A stretch of 64,000 nt of DNA from Blasia pusilla (taxonomy: Eukaryota > Marchantiophyta > Marchantiopsida > Blasiales): assembly GCA_050084515.1 (NCBI GenBank), contig CM114275.1, forward strand, positions 19,468,001-19,532,000, in the 5' to 3' direction. Numbering within the stretch: position 1 is the stretch's first letter; each line of letters starts with the position of its first letter. The notes beneath the pieces are model-generated. The model was not told the origin of the DNA. It was given only the letters and a program-made list of their open reading frames with translations, and made no database searches. Positions 27,600 to 38,346 of this stretch are shown here, piece by piece. The position numbers and the translations under genes are program-made.

Positions 27600-28310
27600 G
27601 TCAAGTGTGAACGGACGAAGTACCAATGGCAAGGTTTGTGCACCTTGTAAGGCCATTGAGATGCATTGCTGAAAGTAACTACAGAGAGAAGGACTACGAA
27701 GGGCTAAGATGATTATTCTCGAAAAAGTAGTGAGCACATGCTTTCAGGAAAGTGTGTAAATGATCGAAAACTTCCACTACAAAAGAATTAAATCCATCAG
27801 TCGCATGTATCACAAAATAACTTAACTCCTTGATTCATGCTGCAACTTCGACAGTCGAACCTTTGGTATGTGCGGCTCGACACACCAAGTCACAACCTGT
27901 TGGATCAGCAATCACCACATCACCTAGTGTCCGGAATCCACCTCGAGACATAACAAGATTAGCTCTCCGACGAGCGGTTGATTGTGTGGTTGAAGGTAGG
28001 ATATGGAGGTGCTCTTGCCTAACGGTGTATCCTGCAGTACGAGCCACCGACGCTACTGCCTCTCTAATGATATCATGTGTGGCCGTTCGTTCTCCACCAT
28101 GTGCATATCGGAAAATATGGATATCCTTGGCATCAATGGGATGCCCTCATACACAATTCGGCACACCTAACATAGAAGGATGGGTAAGTCCAAGACGTAA
28201 CCGCAAAGCTGTCGAGAATGTACTTCGAGGAAGAATGAAATGGAAGAATAAGAGGATTTGCGGTAAGCCACGTCCCCGCTCCGGTACCTGCACATGGACG
28301 CAGACAAGCT
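27600..28310 (-). pseudogene. LINE C-terminal zinc knuckle and restriction-like endonuclease region
   Basis: Read on the minus strand, a degraded knuckle (CV-stop-GHPIDAKDIH, then RYAHG) precedes GERTATHDIIREAVASVAR. After it come RRRANLVMS and TLGDVVIADPT, which I read as the R/K and PD-(D/E)xK-like core of the restriction-like endonuclease found in R2-type LINEs. A stop (TGA at 28147-28149) replaces one knuckle Cys and another Cys has become Tyr. Beyond the endonuclease, a tail resembling CAHYF and LQGAQTLP continues in another frame to about 27600. In intact relatives this domain nicks the target DNA to prime reverse transcription. Confidence 0.65.
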
Positions 28311-30479
28311 CAATGAGCGTCAGAGGATGCCTCTGAAAGAATGTTGGAAAAGTTGATTTGATGCATATTCTCGGATATATGCTCTTGAAGTCGATCAAAC
28401 CCTTCCGTAATCGATCGACTGAAAGGGGGTAGAATTGCATGTATAGCTAGAGGAAGAAGAGCTCGGGCGGATCTCAGTTGTTGTTGAAATAACAGGTCCC
28501 TCTCCTCTACATGGGCGATATGATCCATCAAGATAGATGTATCTCCTTGGAGAAACCTTGAAGCCATAATTGGTGCTACCAATGCCCAACTTCCCAAAAA
28601 GGCTGCGGAAACAGATGTGATTGTAGAGGAAAGTCCCATCCCCCCAAAAGAAATAGGCAAGATAGCTTATCGTGAAGCCAAAACACCATCCTCTCCCTCA
28701 AATAGATTCGGGCCAAGAAGTTGACCAAAAGTTGCCAAAAAGTTGCCAAGATAGAAGCGTCAAAAGAGGCCAACCGATGTAAGAACCTTCAAGTGGGAGG
28801 ACAAGTGTAAAGAAGGTAGGAAGGACATTGTATAAAACATTGGGAGAGAATCCCATAAGCCACTTGGTGATCCCCTAGATGAGGTAACAAATGAAGCCAT
28901 TCCACGTCTTTCTAAAGGGCCTCATCCAAGAACTTTGAAGCCAATTGAGACCCCAAGAACCCTAACCCTTTCAATGCAGATGGGAAAATCAGGAGTAGGC
29001 GGGGTGAATGTTGAGGGAGGGCATGAAGGAGACCATACTCGACATTTACTAGGTTGGAATTTAAGGTTTAAGAAAGAGAGTTGCTCCATGAAATGGGTAT
29101 AAGCAAGAACCACTAGGAGGACCACCTATAATGTGAGTGTCATCAACAATAGAAGGGAAAAGACAAGATGGAAATGCTTGTGCTGATGCTCAAAGGGCAT
29201 GAAAATGGGCAATGGCAAAGAGTGGGGCACCTATGGGATCACCTTGATGTGTTCCAAAAGCCGATTGGAGAATAATATATTCCTCGGACGTAGCATGATG
29301 AGAATAGAAATTGGGCGTATCATAGGCATAGAAGGAGCAAACAAATGGAATGAGACTCGCAAGTTGTCCTTTGGCAGAACGTAACTCCTCAAAGATGGTC
29401 GCACGAGAAACTTAATCGAATGCGTTAGCCACATCGACTTGAATTGCTACCCATTCTGGATGAATATCAAGAGTGGAGTGAATTGCATGCACCATAACCT
29501 CACAACCTCAAGGAGTTTCCACTCCAAATTGATGAGGAAATAAGTGGGCACTAAAGTAAGGACGAAATTGCAAGCATGAGGATCGACTGACCAAGCGGTA
29601 TAAAACCTCTCCAATAGCCAAAGGGTGGACACTTGAAGAAGGTTTATCCATAACCAACAAACGACAAGCCCCTAAGAGTTTAGAGATAGAAAATAGGAGA
29701 CAACCTGCGGCAATATGTGCACACACATTATATAGAGAGACAAAGTCACTTGCTGAATCTTCCGGGATAAAGCAATCATGGAGATGCTCAAAAACCATCT
29801 CTGATAGCTCGCTTGCTGATAAGCAAGGAGTATGAAGAAAAGCCATTGTGAAAACCTCCAAGTCATGCTCCAAGTCAAGATCCCTTGTATAGTCTTCCAT
29901 AAAAGGTGGTGCATGACCACTTGAAGGAGGGTGAAGAGCATCTAAGAGAGCCACTATATCCGTATTTGGAACCTCCGAGAGAGAGGACCCTATGCTCGAG
30001 CCGCACGTGAAAACTCACCAACCTGCCCCAAAAGTAGACTTCGTCGAAGGCCTTGTTGTATTGAAGGCCTCCCATGATTGGCATGTTGAGTGGGATGAGC
30101 CGCAGCTAAGGCCTCTGCTCGAGGAACATGCTCATTTTGAAGATTCTCCCAATCCCTAGACAAAAAGCGCTGAATACGTGTGGAGGTTTCATGATGACCT
30201 ATCGTACCATCCCTTGGAGGGAGGACTAAAACCCATTGTGGGAAGAGTAATAAGAGATATCAAGCATTGATATTTGTGGGATCACGCGCTAACCTTTCTA
30301 ATGAGAAAAACAAAGCTTGTTGGGTGATGGGGCGAAGAGCAATAGGAATGCGAGTGTAGAGTCTAAGACGAGGGAGACTCGGATGGGCAGAGCGAAGGAG
30401 ATCAATTTGGCTTAATCAGGTCCAAGCAGTTGTGGTGGGGAGTGCAGTTGGAGGTGGTATCTGGTTAGGGATTGAAGGC
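28310..30479 (-). pseudogene. LINE reverse transcriptase (broken)
   Basis: On the minus strand a linker (LRLYTRIPIALRP, then LLLFPQWVLVLPPRDG) leads to the RT motif GEVLYRLVSRSSCLQFRP ending PHQFGVETP. Then come motif A (VDVANAFD, about 29420), motif B (FGTHQGDPIGAPLFAIAHFHAL, about 29220) and motif C with the catalytic Asp pair (IVDDTHI, about 29140). The thumb region shows LPISFGGMGLSS (28600-28660) and AAFLGSWAL. Stops interrupt it after ETP, after AFD and after FHAL, and at least one frame change lies near 28900. The motif order and wording place it with R2-like rather than L1-like LINEs. Confidence 0.8.
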
Positions 30480-31056
30480 TGTTGTGCGAATCCACATCGT
30501 CATACAACATACATCGCTGACATACCATACTCACATACATACATAACATAGACGAGAGCATCCATAAACATAAGTGTACCACAACTGAAAGTGAAAGACC
30601 TACTGTCATAAAACACGTATAGAATCACATACAATCGAGCCAAACCCACTCCACGATGGAAGAATCTAGGTCGAAGCTTGCGGGAAACACCATAGCCAAG
30701 AGCTCTACTCACTACCAAGGCTAACTCCCAACGCAACAGGCTCAACTCAAAGAACTGACTGTTCTTTGGGTGCACTCCACACTATATCCTCCAGCCTAAG
30801 AGCGGGCCCTACTGGGAAAGTCATCCCCAACTGAGTTACCCCCAACCCTATGTATGAAACCACATCTCTACCTAGCCACTACGGTCCTACATAAGGTATG
30901 GCCTCTACTAGCACACTATACTCTACGACATAATCCATATGGTCATGATAGCTGTCATGCAAATCCACATCGTCATACAACATACATCGCTGACATACCA
31001 TACTCACATACATACATAACATAGACGAGAGCATCCACAAACATAAGTGTACCACA
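30480..31056 (-). repeat. 3' LTR region with an A-B-A' structure
   Basis: On the element strand the sequence reads block A (31056-30951, starts TGTGGTACAC), block B (30950-about 30587) and a second copy of A (A', 30583-30480). Only block B matches the other LTR at 39869-40228, over 360 bp without indels. A and A' are about 105 bp each and nearly identical. A G-rich tract sits directly before A, so the true LTR may be A+B. The extra A' then marks a permuted or rearranged end. Confidence 0.7.
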
Positions 31057-31075
31057 ACTCGCCCCCCTAACTGGC
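31057..31075 (-). promoter_or_regulatory. Polypurine tract
   Basis: On the element strand a short purine run (TTAGGGGGGCGAG) ends one or two bases before the TG of block A. Its position, between the integrase stop codon and the LTR start, is that of the plus-strand primer of LTR retrotransposons. Confidence 0.5.
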
Positions 31076-31231
31076 GGTTAGGTCCCTCTAACTCCTAGGT
31101 AGCCCTATACATCTACTAAATGCTATACACCTTCGTGGGTGCACGAATAAGAAGGCCGAGTGCTAGGTTGCCTCATCGTTAGTCGCACATCTGTAATCCA
31201 TATCATGCAAAGATCAAGTCATCTACCTCTC

Positions 31232-31372
31232 CTAAATACATCGAGGACAAACCCACCTTCCAGTAGGAACAACATCTATACGTGGAGTCAAACACATCAT
31301 GTGCCAACCCCTAGAACACCGATCACACACCAACATACGGGCTGCATTACCAACAGACCCACACAACATGCA
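31232..31372 (-). pseudogene. PHD finger at the integrase C terminus
   Basis: The last 46 residues before the stop have the C4HC3 spacing of a PHD finger: CMLC, eleven residues, CDRC, four residues, His, two residues, Cys, fourteen residues, CPRC, with the characteristic Trp two residues before the seventh ligand (GRWVCPRC). All eight zinc ligands are present. PHD fingers commonly bind histone H3 tails. By analogy with integrase chromodomains in chromoviruses, it may direct integration to particular chromatin. The domain itself is intact, but upstream stops and frame changes disable the whole protein. Confidence 0.85.
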
Positions 31373-32594
31373 CCTCAAGGTAGCACGTATCATGGTTAAG
31401 CTTGGGTCAACAGTACCATCCACATTTGGAAGATGACATGGCGCACAATTACGCACATGGTCCTTCCAAACAACTCCATCACGACCCTCCAACATGAGAA
31501 CTCCAGAAGCTAACACCTCGCGCACTCGTAAAATAGTGCGGCCTGCCATCACATCCAAGGTTGTCGGTGCAATCTGCTGCAAATAGACATAGTACCACAT
31601 GAAACCTACGAATCGATGGTCGATAACCTCCATCCCGAATGGTTGCATACCGCAACGTATCTCTATGTTGAGCAATGGCAAGATTCTCAAAGGCTGTTGG
31701 CATAACTCTCCAAAAGAGCTCTGCCCGCTGAGAACACACCCTCATCCACATCTCTGGGTCATCAAGGTTCACCACCTCACTAGACTCCTGAAAAATTGTT
31801 GCTGGCAAGTCTGGATCTCGGCCGTATAATAGGAAATAAGGTGAGAAGGAAGCCAAGGATGCTTGGCGACTGAACCTATACCCCATGGCTAACCATGGCA
31901 ACTGAATATCCCAGTCTCCAAGATGCCCCTTCTGTAGGCCATACTTGCGCAATGCCCTCTTCACCGTCTGAACCACACGCTCAGCCAAACCATCCGCCTC
32001 TGGATGATCTCGAGACGTGGTCCAATGATCAATCAACGCCTTGTCACACAAGACCTGAAACTCTGTACCCTGGTCGGTCAGCACCTCAACTGGTGCACCA
32101 AAATGACTAAGCACTCCATCAAGAAACGCGTACGCCGTTCCCTCACTTGCCTTGTCAGGTAATGCCACCAACTCAATCCACTTGGAGAAGTGCTCCACCA
32201 TCACCAACACCTATCGATGATGTCGTACAATCAACGGTAACGGTCCCGCAAAGTCCACACTCCAACGGTAACCCAATCCCATAATAGGCAAGGGATGTAA
32301 CTGCGGTGTAGGGGCATTGAATGATGCCCTCACCCGGTCACAAACCATACAACGTGACACCAACTATTGCACCTGAGTATGCATGCCACGCCACCAATAC
32401 TGACCAAGGAGTAAGCTATACGTACGCTTTACCCCAAAATGTCCCAACTCCTCATGGGCATGTCGCACAATGCGCTCTCTCTTAGCCAAATGCGGCACTA
32501 CTCGTACTATACCATCCTCCCACACAGAGGATATGTGTTCCCTCCAATTGATACCTCTTAGCACGTTGAAGAACACGGTCTCGCTCCTTGGCAC
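31373..32594 (-). pseudogene. Gypsy integrase (broken)
   Basis: The HHCC zinc finger is visible (HEELGHFG, then SRCMVC) but a TAG at 32364-32366 lies inside it. The catalytic core shows the first Asp in WSVDFAGP, the second in LTDQGTEF and the Glu in DGLAERVVQTVKR. A TAG at 32211-32213 lies just before VLVMVEHFSKW. Near 31590-31600 a frame change occurs between RRFHV and YVYLQQIAP. The C-terminal region continues through GRTILRVREVL to the PHD finger. The domain would insert the cDNA copy. The catalytic residues are preserved although the frame is not. Confidence 0.85.
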
Positions 32595-33174
32595 TCACTA
32601 TGCCTGGCATCCTACTGGTCCGTAGGAACTCCAACACCAACGCATCATCATGAATATCACGCTGATCCGTACTGCCATCTCCAACCTTAGGATCTGAAGG
32701 CTGACCATCTACCCTCTGACTAGAGTAAGATGTCATGTGGTCCTCCATACTAAAGTCCACCCCTAACCAACATAAAAAGGCGGATGCATGCCAACCTGGC
32801 ACCATCTCCTCATCAACCTCAAGATGCCATCTAGCCCCAGTTGCATCCTCTTGGCTAGTACATGAGTTCCTACTCAACCCATGAGCATCAAGGTTGGCAA
32901 CTCCAGGTCTATGTACCACTTGGAAGTCATACTCTTGTAAGATAAGAGCCCACCGTGCAAGCTTCCCTGTAAGCTTGTCAGACTCCATCAACCACTTGAG
33001 CGGCTGGTGATCAGTAACAAGGGTAAACTGTGTGCCAAACAAATAACACCTAAAGTGTGCCACAACCCACACTACTGCCAAGCACTCTCCCTCATATGAA
33101 CTATAGCGCGACTCCGTTGCATTATTCGAACGACTTGCATAGGCCACCACAAACTCCATGTGCTCATCATCATG
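32482..33174 (-). pseudogene. Gypsy RNase H domain
   Basis: This continues the reverse transcriptase frame after one TAA (33175-33177). The usual RNase H signatures follow: AYASRSNNATESRYSSYEGE with the catalytic Glu, then TLVTDHQPLKWLM with the catalytic Asp, then VVHRPGVANLDAHGLSRN at the end. The first catalytic Asp lies upstream of the stop in HTDWSRLGLG. The frame runs on in the wrong phase to 32482. The integrase zinc finger takes over in another frame near 32570-32590, indicating a small indel at YQLEG. Confidence 0.85.
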
Positions 33175-34335
33175 TTATGTCAACACCACTCCAAGTCCCA
33201 ACCTACTCCAATCAGTGTGTAACTGAAATGGGCACCCTCTGATAGGTCTCCTCAAGATAGGCGCCGCCACCAACTGGGCCTTAAGCTCCACAAAAGCTCT
33301 CTCTTGATCATCTCCCCAGTGCCACTCTTGATATGATTTCAGCAATTGGTTCAAAGGCTTTGCCATAGCACTAAATCCCTTCACATACCTCCGATAGTAG
33401 TTTGCCAATCCCATGAATGCCCGAACTCTACTCACATCTACCGGACGCGGAATAAGTGCAATAGCCTCCACCTTTGCTTGGTGAACTCCCAAACCACCTG
33501 AATAGATCACATGACCCAAGTACTCAACATCCTCATGGAAGAACTTACACTTTCCTGGATGCAAACGTAGACCATGAGCTTTCAACCGCTCAAACACCAT
33601 CTGCAAATGTATCTGATGCTCCTCCACCATGTTACTGAACACCAAGATATCATCAATGTAACACCAAAAAAAATCCAACCCTGCTAGGATCCTGTCCATC
33701 ACTCTCTGAAACTCGGCAGGTGCATTCTTCAACCCAAACGGTAAGAATTTCCACTGGTACAAACAATCCTTGCCATGAGAGTTGACACCCCAAAATGCTG
33801 TCTTGGCCTTGTCACTCTCCCGAATCGGTAATTGATGGTATCCTGCCTCAAGATCCAAAGTACTGAAAATCTTTTCCTGTCCCACCACATCAAAGATCTC
33901 CTCAGGTGTAGGCATGGCATATCTATCGGCCTTGGTTTGCCGATTGATAGGACGGTAATCTCCACACATTTGCCTATCCGTGTAGTTGCCATGCATATCC
34001 TTTTTAGCAGGCATGACAGTGGTTGATGCATACTCTCCATGCGACAACTCCACTAATCCAGCCTCCAAAAGGTCCAACGTCCTACTCTGAATCAGGTCCC
34101 TTTCCATATCACTATATCGGAAGGGACAACGGAAGATTGGCGTATCACTAGCCAAATCAATCCGTATACTGGGTCCAACCAAAGCACCCAACTCCTTCAT
34201 GCTAAAGGAAAAACAACCCCTATAAGCACGTAGGAACTGTGTCAAGCATCGTTTCTCACCTCCCGTAAGCTTGGGCCCAAGTAATAGCTCCCAAGTCTCC
34301 TCCACTGGCATACTAGAGGGAGAGGACGATGCCAT
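33175..34335 (-). pseudogene. Gypsy reverse transcriptase
   Basis: A 386-codon frame with the full set of Ty3/gypsy RT motifs: CGDYRPINRQT (about 124-134), STLDLEAGYHQLPI with the motif A Asp (158-171), FLPFGLKNAPAEFQ (197-210), the catalytic YIDD (226-229) and the connection-domain motif MGLANYYRRYVKGFS (308-322). The start of the frame overlaps the end of the methyltransferase frame in a different phase. The phase change maps to a five-G run at about 34355. The frame ends at a TAA that is most simply a mutated Gln codon. The catalytic residues are intact. Confidence 0.9.
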
Positions 34336-34355
34336 TGGTCGCTCATAACCCCCTC

Positions 34356-35864
34356 ACAAGATGGTACACCCTTAGCTACACCATCATCTGAGCAAATAAC
34401 TCCTCCACCAGCATGAGCAACCAACTCCACATGCCCGACCATTACATCCCATTTACTCCAAGGATGCAAAATACTACTCTCCTCGCCCCTAGCCGATGCC
34501 TCTACCGTCCCGATAGCCATCGAGCTCATTACAAGGGGTGGAAGACCCACAAACATAGTCCGAAGTTGACGCTGCTCGGCCATACCAAGACTCAAAATCC
34601 AAGTCAAACAATTCAGGTCCATGGCTTGACCCAACACATGACGTCGTGAAGCCTCAGAAATGGAAGCAACCGCTGTCACACCAGTAGCAAATCCCATCGC
34701 ACGCTCTCTCTTATCAGCGTTAGGCTCCACCAACTGTCGCACATGAGAATCCCATACAAGCCTGGGACCACCTTCCCTATATGCATGTGATGAGGGAAAA
34801 CTCACAAATGTAGATAGTGCCGTCCTAGGCTGGCCCACACGGTTCACCACTGCCATGGGTGACCGATCAATAACCCTCACCACCAGAGAAAGTTGCCCAG
34901 TATCCAAGATACTATCCACTGTAAGGCAAGGATCCCGCTGCATTGCATCATATGCTCGACGTAGAACCTCCCTAGGCAACAAGTTTGTCCACCACAAGCG
35001 TGGACGATGTGCATGCGAGCCAACTCGCGTTGCATCCAACAATACCACTGGTCCAATCCAAGACCGCACCTCATGAACACTCGCCATCATCCGGGTCCGA
35101 GTGTCACCCAGGAATGGAACATTCTCCAGAATGTAAGCTGGAGCACGTGCCTGATGAACCTGAAGATGTCGTAGCACCCGTAACATCTCCCAAAATGATC
35201 GAGACCTAGGGTCGTGTAATCCCTCACCACGACCAGCACGTGTATGACCCTGACATGGCCATCCAGCAATCACCAAATCCACAAGACCAACCCTCTCAAG
35301 GTCCTGCGCCCCCAACAATGCAATATGTGACGACAAAGCACGTTGGTACCCACAAATAGCTGATGGCGGCAACAACTCAGGATATCTCCGCATCAAGTGA
35401 CCAATATGTCGGAATGAGACTCTCTGGGCCGTCTCATCTCGGTCCACATACATGTATCTCCGCACAAGAATACCTTCCTGTAACACTACAGCCAAACGAG
35501 TGCTAATCCCACCCAAGAGATCTAACACACAAATGCCCTCCGGCGGATACTGCCATACAATGGGTGTAGTATCCAAAGGGGATAACCCAACTAGACCAGA
35601 AGTAGGAGTCCGCCGTGGGGCCTCCTCTTCCTCGTGAGGTATATGACCCACACCAAGCCTCTGCACTAGGCGATCAGCCTCCTGCCGTAGAGCACCGCCT
35701 GAACTCCAAAGTGGCACATCCAATGATGAGGATGCCACTGCTGAAAAAATAGGGATCTCCTCTACCTCCTCATGCACAGGAGAATCCATAGCAGAAACAT
35801 TACCCTCCAAAAAGTCTCGTGGCCAATTGACTACTCCACTAAAACCAACCACAGATGCTAACAC
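34356..35864 (-). pseudogene. C5 cytosine DNA methyltransferase domain within the gypsy polyprotein
   Basis: This is an open frame of over 500 codons continuous with the protease frame, which ends at TGA 35886-35888. About 109 Glu/Ser/Pro-rich linker residues lead to motif I (VLDLLGGISTRLAVVLQEG, residues 113-131) and the acidic motif II-like YVDRD. Then come motif IV with the catalytic Cys (AGWPCQGHTRAGRG, Cys204), motif VI (ILENVP, 245-250), motif VIII (SHAHRPRLWWTN, 283-294), a motif IX-like region (PNADKRERAMGF) and motif X (RHVLGQAMDLNCL, about 409-420). The order is the ordinary I-to-X order, not the rearranged order of plant DRM enzymes, and the wording is closest to DNMT3-like enzymes. 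The target-recognition segment is short. No stop falls inside the domain. It would methylate cytosines, perhaps on the element's own cDNA. Confidence 0.88.
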
Positions 35865-35885
35865 TGTTGGGGAAGACCCTCCTGG

Positions 35886-36401
35886 TCAAGCCCCATAAAT
35901 AAATCTGACAGGAACTTGGCTCATACGTCCATCCCCGGACTGCCAACCAGGTCTATAAGACGATGTCTCAGTCCAGTAATCCATCTGAAAACCCATCGGG
36001 TACAATACTGCTCCTCCAACTAGTACATCATACGACTCGGCTGATGTGACCACTGCAGGTACTCCCAACCGGGAGCTATCAGTCGCATGATGTAGTCTTA
36101 ACTGTACAGAAAGCTTCTCCCGTGTCATGAATTGAGACCTATCATTGGCTCCTCCAAGTGATGTTTGAATCTCGAATGGGCAAGGCTCAAGCTCTGACCT
36201 CCGAATACCCAAACCATTACATGCCGCCTTTCCCAACATCAAAGGTTGGGCACCAGAGTCTAACAAGACTCTATCTGGTCTATACACCTGTCTTGTAGGA
36301 CTTACCAATCGGAATATCCCACTCCGGTTGTCCAACATACATACACCAGGTGTAAGCCTCTCGCGATCAATGGCTAGCCGGGTATTTGGTAATGCATCCA
36401 T
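35886..36401 (-). pseudogene. Gypsy aspartic protease
   Basis: In the same frame as gag and the methyltransferase, between TGA codons at 36405-36407 and 35886-35888. The active site LLDSGAQPLMLG has the Asp-Ser-Gly triad at residues 48-50. A hydrophobic flap-like region follows (VPAVVTSAESYDVLVGGAVL). It would cut the Gag-Pol polyprotein as a dimer. Both bounding stops are single transitions from Arg or Trp codons. Confidence 0.8.
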
Positions 36402-36404
36402 CCT

Positions 36405-37196
36405 TCATTCTTTCGCTGCTAAGTAGCCTTTGGTACTTAATGCTACACCTGACATAGAGGGTCGCTCCACCGCAACACCCTCATCCACCTCAGCACGTGT
36501 AGCAGTAACACCCCCACATTCACACAACGTGGCTGTTAGCTGAAATACAGGAGCTAAGTTAACTCCTAAAGCCATCAGCTCCGTGGCCGAAAACAATGGG
36601 GATCGCAACACTGCACTAGATGCTGCATCCGTGTCTACTACACGCAATGTAGATGCCTGAGTCCCCACTGTCGGATCAATAGGCTGCATAGGAACCATGG
36701 ATGGAGTCCTAAGCACCTCAGACAACAAGAATGATTGGGGAAGCCTAGCCTACCTCCCAGCCTCACCCCTCTATGGGTCCAACTCCACAGTAGCACCACG
36801 TGGCTCTGACGCTCGAGTGGCTCCTCTCGTAATTGCAGCTGATGCCTCAACCTATGCTGCACTCGCCATATAAAAGAGATCATCTCCTCCATAAGAGGTG
36901 GAAGCCCCTGCTCCCAAACCTGATCTATGTTGGATACCAGCCATAGTAGCCAACTTCTGCTCCAACTGCTCAATCCTGGCAGCCATAGCTGACTTTGTCG
37001 TAGTGGTAGGGGTGGCCACCGTAGGCTCTCCAACCACTGGTCCACCTCTACCACCTCGGCCTCTCAGAGCTACTCCACCACGTCCGCGGCCTGATCTCAA
37101 CTCTGGATGAAGATCAAAGCAACGCTCTTGAGGATGACATGGTCTCCCGCAATGATCACATTGAGTTGGGGCCGACTGAGGCCTATCCTCCAAAGT
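36405..37196 (-). pseudogene. Gag-pro linker with second zinc knuckle
   Basis: This continues the gag frame after TAG 37197-37199. A CX2CX4HX4C knuckle (CDHCGRPCHPQERC) is followed by a Gly/Arg-rich RGRGRGG tract and a coiled-coil-like AARIEQLEQKLATM segment. TAG codons at 36852, 36771 and 36750 interrupt the frame. The downstream part (36405-36728) is low-complexity with no recognised fold. Confidence 0.7.
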
Positions 37197-38346
37197 CTAT
37201 CTCCCATCCTCTTGGGGACAAAACTTCCTGACATGATCACCTCCACATGTCCAACATGACTGTCCTTGCTGCGGGGCAGCAAATGAAGGCAATGGTCTCT
37301 GCGCAAGTGTCCCTCTAGGACCTGACTGAGGTCGTGTGTATCCCCCACGACTCCCACTACTACTACCACTACCACTACTACGAGATTGTGGGGTGGGCTG
37401 CTGAACACGAGAAGTAGTAGTTGTATCCCTACTGAATGCGGATGTCACCACTCTCTCCTTCACCATGTTAAGTTCAATCTTCTCAGATAGAGCAAACACA
37501 TGGGTCAATGTGGGTGAATCATCACTCATAAGAGTAGCATCACATACCCTACGGCGCAACTCTCTGTCCAAGATCCCATACCAAAACTGGACTGAATGAG
37601 CCTCAGTCACACCCTGGGTAACTGAAATCAAGCGTCGCATACGAGTGTATGCCTTACGAAGACTCTCACCACTCTTTCGCTCAAATTCTTGAAGACTCCT
37701 CAACTTCTCTATCTTCACTCCCTGATAGTTCTTCTTCAACCTCTTGAAGAACTCTGCAATCGGGCTAAACGATGGTAGGGCACTAGTACCTCCACTAGTA
37801 CCCACTCCGGCTCGTACTCGTACCATTCAACGTCGGGCTGGCTGGCATAATAGGAGCACTACTACAAATACCACAATGGGTGATAGACACATAGCATGGA
37901 GACCAATATTGTCTCCACACCCCAATCTCAACAACATGGTCCTTCCTAAACTCATGGTAATCATCCATGGGTGGTCTCTCCAAGTGATGAAACAACTCCT
38001 TCCAAGCCAAGAAGGGTGTAAACAACGTGGCGTTCCGCAACATCTGCATATCACACCACGTATCAAACTCATGCATGAAGTCCTCCAACTCAATGGTGCC
38101 CATTGCACCCGAGTATCGTCGTGGGCCCTTCATGGCCCCATATATCCCGTCCATGTCCCAAATCAATGGAGCTGCAACACTCGATAACAACGTAGAAGAC
38201 TCGGTGTTTGGAACACCCTCGTACTCCTCTTCATCAACCTTCGGAAGTGGAAAAGGTAGCCGATTCCTAAATCCACTCCGTGTGAAACCACCACTGTCCG
38301 CACCTTGGTCCCCAACCAGACCACCCGATAGCTCCGTGATGACCAA
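37197..38346 (-). pseudogene. Gypsy Gag protein
   Basis: Two overlapping minus-strand frames (37795-38346 and 37197-37826) together form the Gag. The first contains TIELEDFMHEFDTWCDMQ and WKELFHHLERPPMDDYHEFRKD. The second contains the retrotransposon Gag core FFKRLKKNYQG, SLQEFERKSGESLRKAYTRM and FWYGILDRELRRRV, and ends in a first zinc knuckle (CWTCGGDHVRKFC, spacing CX2CX3HX4C). A frame change lies near 37830-37900. Gag would package element RNA in virus-like particles. Confidence 0.8.
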
